This document shows, piece by piece, positions 60,942-64,000 of a stretch of DNA of 64,000 bases. Within the stretch, counting starts at the first letter, position 1; each line of letters starts with the position of its first letter. Origin of the DNA: Salticus scenicus (Eukaryota > Arthropoda > Arachnida > Araneae > Salticidae); NCBI GenBank assembly GCA_963930645.1, contig OZ005652.1:263391356-263455355 (forward strand). Direction: 5' to 3'. The translations under genes and the position numbers were made by a program. Below the pieces are notes generated by a model. That model saw only the letters and a program-made list of their open reading frames with translations. It did no database searches and was not told the DNA's origin.

Positions 60942-61067
60942 TCAGTGGCCGTGGCTGCCAGGTCTGGGCTGTCCAGGTGGAACAGGGGAACTTATCCCCC
61001 TACCGTCTCTGACTGAGACTTCTTTCACGAATCTGTCAACTGATAAATTATTTTGAAATTTACTCAT
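60942..61067 (-). CDS. Terminal exon of an unidentified minus-strand gene
   Basis: It starts after an acceptor (ctttattttttgcacag, AG at 61068-61069) and gives 41 codons and a TGA at 60942-60944. The sequence begins MSKFQNNLSVDRFVKEVSV and ends in a Gly/Pro-rich tail (PPGQPRPGSHGH). GC content is clearly above the surroundings and the code looks like real protein. The exon begins with ATG, but the acceptor suggests earlier exons to the right. I recognise no family. It is a separate gene from the cuticle exons because it ends upstream of them. Confidence 0.45.
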   Translation of the reverse strand: MSKFQNNLSVDRFVKEVSVRDGRGISSPVPPGQPRPGSHGH

Positions 61068-61079
61068 CTGTGCAAAAAA

Positions 61080-62345
61080 TAAAGTGAGTTTAGAAGGCAG
61101 TTGTTTAAAATATAGAGATATTTGGAAGTTAAGAATGAAATATTTTATAATTTCATATACGATTTGTAAAGGAAAATCTGCGAGAGTACAATACTTCGAC
61201 ACCCTCAGTACCCTCAGTGCCCTATAAGATACTCAGTACAAGTCTGGTTGGCTGACCTAATAACTTGAAGCACACCTCAAAAAGTATTGCGCTTGAAACA
61301 CTTGTTTATAAAAATATTTTTTTACTTGTAAAATATCCCAGTTCTCTGTACTTTCTAGGGACCCGTTAATCCCTGGAATCTTTCCACATTGCAGGCCTCG
61401 TAGATCCTTTGTCACTGACATTATTAATTGTATAAAACTATCAATTAAAATTTTAAAAATTGAGGCTATATCTCGCTGACTTTTGAGGCTAAGACTTGAT
61501 TCGTCATGACTTTGTAAACTGGGAGTCATTTATTTGGAAAAAATTGGTCGATATTTGCGTAAAGTAAGACACAAGCGTGAACATAAAATTTAAACAATAA
61601 TATGAATTAGTGTATTTGAGATGAAAAGGGTGCTTTTTTTTTTTTTTTTTTTTTCTTTTTTTTCCGTTAGAAATTTATTTATAATTTTGGATATTTCTAG
61701 AGCCTGTAATGCTAACGTCATTGTGAATATCGATAATAAAAATATATTTTAATAGGCTGAATTTCCTTGAAGAAAAAAAAAAAAATGCAGCTTGACAAAG
61801 GGATTCTAATCCATCATTCTCAATATTTCACTTCTTATTTCATGGAAATTTAAATTAAATACGCAAACGACTTTTTTTTTTTTTTTACTAATGTATACTA
61901 CAGTCTTCGGAGAAATATTCAAATGCTTGAAAAATTAATTTATATAGCTAAGTACGCTTAAATAACTATTTACAAAAAATAGTTTAATATTTTATGGAAA
62001 AATTACATTTATTCTCAGCAAAATATCTTAATTATTTTACTTAAATTAAAAAATAATAAAGAAATAATAAAAATAAAGAATTTTTTAATAGAATAAAGAT
62101 ATAAAAATAAAATATTTTATTTATGAAACATTTAATTTATTTATTAATCATTTTAAAATAACTTTATTTGTCTTGTATAAACCGTATGTATCGGAGCATT
62201 TATTCAAAATATTTATTCATTTGTGTTTATTTTTATAAAAATCTCATTAATAAATCATTTTAAAATATTTCATATGTCTTATTTAATAAATGAACAGGAA
62301 GACTCGCAAAGTAAAAAAATAAAAAGAAGAATAAAATAAAATAAA
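61080..62345. other. Mostly non-coding, with one unidentified open frame
   Basis: A 90-codon open frame on the minus strand (61257-61529) contains LSLKSQRDIASIFKILIDSF and is less AT-biased than its surroundings. It has neither recognisable homology nor good splice sites, so I leave it uncalled. T and A runs lie near 61634-61652 and 61872-61886. Confidence 0.35.
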
Positions 62346-62651
62346 AAATCTGGTTTGAAACAACCACACGACTTCCATTACAAACTATTACACGCATTAT
62401 ATGCAATTTTTGGAGATAATGCGATCATAAGACATAGAATTGAACTAATGATATAGACAACTAAAAATTTTCCAGTGAGAGAAAGTTAATACATGTTTGC
62501 GGTAAACGCATGAAAACATAAAGATATAAAATAGAGTTTACATAGCAAAGTAAGAAAAAAAAAAGGTAGAGGTTTTTTTTTTTTTTTTTTTTTTTTGATA
62601 CTCCAATTTTCGAGATCTAAAACTGATCTATCAGATCAGGATGACTATTAA

Positions 62652-63269
62652 CCCCTTCCACTCCAGGGACGTACGTGCGTACGTCCTAGTATTAATGGCC
62701 ATTAATACCATGGACGTACGTGCATACGTCCAAAGAAATTATACGATACAATAAGCCCAACGTTGTAGTGCTATCAGAGAGATTTATTTTATTTGTCATA
62801 TGGTATTTTGAAATTGTTTTTTCATTACTGACAACTAGATAGCGTTAGTAGTCTTGGTGACCTATTAGTTTTGGCTACACCAGTGTTCTCGCGGCTGTGG
62901 TTGTGTGTAATTTTCACTCCTCGATTTTGCGTGTTTTGCCGGTGTTTGAAACTGTGAATAATGTCTGATTCTAGTGATTCGTATAGTGATTATATCTCCG
63001 ATTATGACGAACTTGAAGATTCCAATGATGACTTTACAACAAGTGATCACGGCGAAAGCGATGACAGTGATGATGAACCACTTACAGCAGTCATTGCTAT
63101 AAATAATTGAAATACTTTGATATGTATTCATATTTACTACCTTCATTAATTAAATATATTTACTTCACAACAAAATGCACATTGTTACTTTGTTATGTAT
63201 TGCATTATTTCAAAATTATAATCTGATATTTCACATATTTACACTACAGCTAGCCTGGAGCGGAAGGGG
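62652..63269 (+). mobile_element. 618-bp piggyBac-type derivative
   Basis: Terminal repeats CCCCTTCCaCTCCAGG and, inverted, CCCCTTCCgCTCCAGG are flanked by TTAA on both sides (62648-62651 and 63270-63273). The sister element at about 27798 has the single TTAA target (gactattaatttt). Near the left end, a near-palindrome ggacgtacgtgcgtacgtcc, a perfect palindrome attaatggccattaat and a second ggacgtacgtgcatacgtcc follow one another. Confidence 0.93.
62961..63110 (+). pseudogene. Remnant of piggyBac transposase N-terminus (49 codons)
   Basis: An ATG at 62961 opens a very acidic, serine-rich reading frame (MSDSSDSYSDYISDYDELED, then further Asp/Ser/Glu) that ends at TGA 63108-63110. PiggyBac transposases typically start with such an acidic tract. 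The catalytic core is missing, so this appears to be an internally deleted copy whose short frame is still intact. Confidence 0.65.
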
Positions 63270-63939
63270 TTAATTTTCCTGTAATAACCACGTAAAACAT
63301 GAGAAAGGCTATCTAAAATGGGTTTATGTTAACAGTTTTCAAAAAAATCGTTAGAACCGTTTTTGAGACACCGATTTTCACTAAAACTTGGCATATTCAG
63401 TTGTTGACCGGAAAACAACAATTACATACAAAAGGATATTTAAAAGAGGGTTAATATTACAAATTTGAAAAAAATCCATACAGCCGTTTTGAAAGGAATT
63501 CACTCGCAGTACCTGAAATTCAGCTATTTACACAGGACGCCTATCAATTTTCCTGAACTAACCCACTATATTATTCGAAAGAACATCTAATAGAGTATTT
63601 ATATAGAAACTTTGAAGAAAATCGTTAGAGCTGTTTTTGAGATACGGACTTACGGCCCCAATTCTGTTTTTTCAATTTTCACCAAAATTCGCAAAATTCA
63701 TCTGTACACCAGTTCTGTCTTAATTCTAAAGTTTCGTAGCTATATCTTTATTAGTTTCGGAGATATGATAGTTAGAAGATTCCCCACACACATACACACA
63801 CACTGACCAATTGCCAAAAACCCTTTTTTGGACTCAGGAGACCTTAAAACATGTAAATCACGTGAAATTTCGATATCGAATTTTTGGACCGAATACAATA
63901 CTTCCATTACATACGGTAGTCGGTTCAATAACAGAAAAA

Positions 63940-64000
63940 AAATGTAAATTAAAATGAATAGTAGGATCTAACATTTTTTAATGAATTTAAAAAAAAAAAA
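63940..64000. other. Window edge, AT-rich
   Basis: Nothing is recognised; the window ends in an A run. Confidence 0.4.

Larger units (their letters stand above)
62352..63932 (-). mobile_element. Helitron-like (HINE) element, ACTTCCATTACC family, with nested piggyBac derivative
   Basis: It is collinear with the copy at 25512-28521: 'gtttgaaacaaccacacgac' end, 'gagagaaagttaatac', an A-run and T-run pair, 'aaaacatgtaaatca' and the hairpin near 63898-63925. It lacks the Tc1 element, giving the empty site, but carries a piggyBac-type insertion at 62652-63269. Confidence 0.78.

Noticed and set aside
61257..61529. 90-codon minus-strand open frame as a gene
   Set aside because: Less AT-rich than its surroundings, but without homology, splice sites or a convincing start context.

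Overview
This is AT-rich eukaryotic DNA full of long A/T runs, microsatellites and nested transposable elements, with very little host coding sequence. The only host gene I can name is an arthropod cuticle-protein gene on the minus strand with a Rebers-Riddiford chitin-binding exon. Together with Helitron-type (HINE/DINE-1-like) repeats, tRNA-derived SINEs, Tc1/mariner, hAT and piggyBac derivatives and LTR elements, this points to an arthropod. I suspect a chelicerate, perhaps a spider, but that is inference from the style of the repeats, not proof.

Layout. 0.2-1.4 kb: a large inverted repeat with a third direct copy inside. 2.2-9.7 kb: an old Helitron-like element, split by LTR retrotransposon A (3100-8339, minus strand), followed by a second Helitron-like element (8451-9716). 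9.9-14.4 kb: a dispersed repeat and a 4.3 kb DNA transposon with about 690-bp inverted repeats and a broken DDE transposase. 16.2-21.1 kb: LTR retrotransposon B (plus strand), which shares its internal gag-protease region with A but has different LTRs. 21.4-34 kb: more Helitron-like elements, carrying a Tc1/mariner MITE and a full-length dead Tc1 element that itself holds a 415-bp foldback. 35-47 kb: SINEs, a perfect-arm MITE, a 15-bp minisatellite and two satellite-like arrays, plus one possible small gene start at 42.4 kb. 48.7-58.8 kb: the cuticle-protein gene with an intron of about 8.9 kb. 59.1-64 kb: Helitron-like copies, a terminal exon of another minus-strand gene (60942-61067) and a short piggyBac derivative that keeps an acidic N-terminal reading frame.

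The two LTR elements have exact boundaries. A has 504-bp LTRs and TACA target duplications; B has 469-bp LTRs and TATA duplications. In each, the 3' LTR carries the same 214-bp mariner-type MITE flanked by TA, while the 5' LTR shows the empty site. Both encode only a SAP-like segment, a gag with two CCHC zinc knuckles, a DTG protease and a lysine-rich C-terminal region. No reverse transcriptase or integrase is visible, so both would need a helper element to move. Most of the nested insertions could be resolved to the base by comparing paralogous copies inside the window, which gives a relative insertion history.
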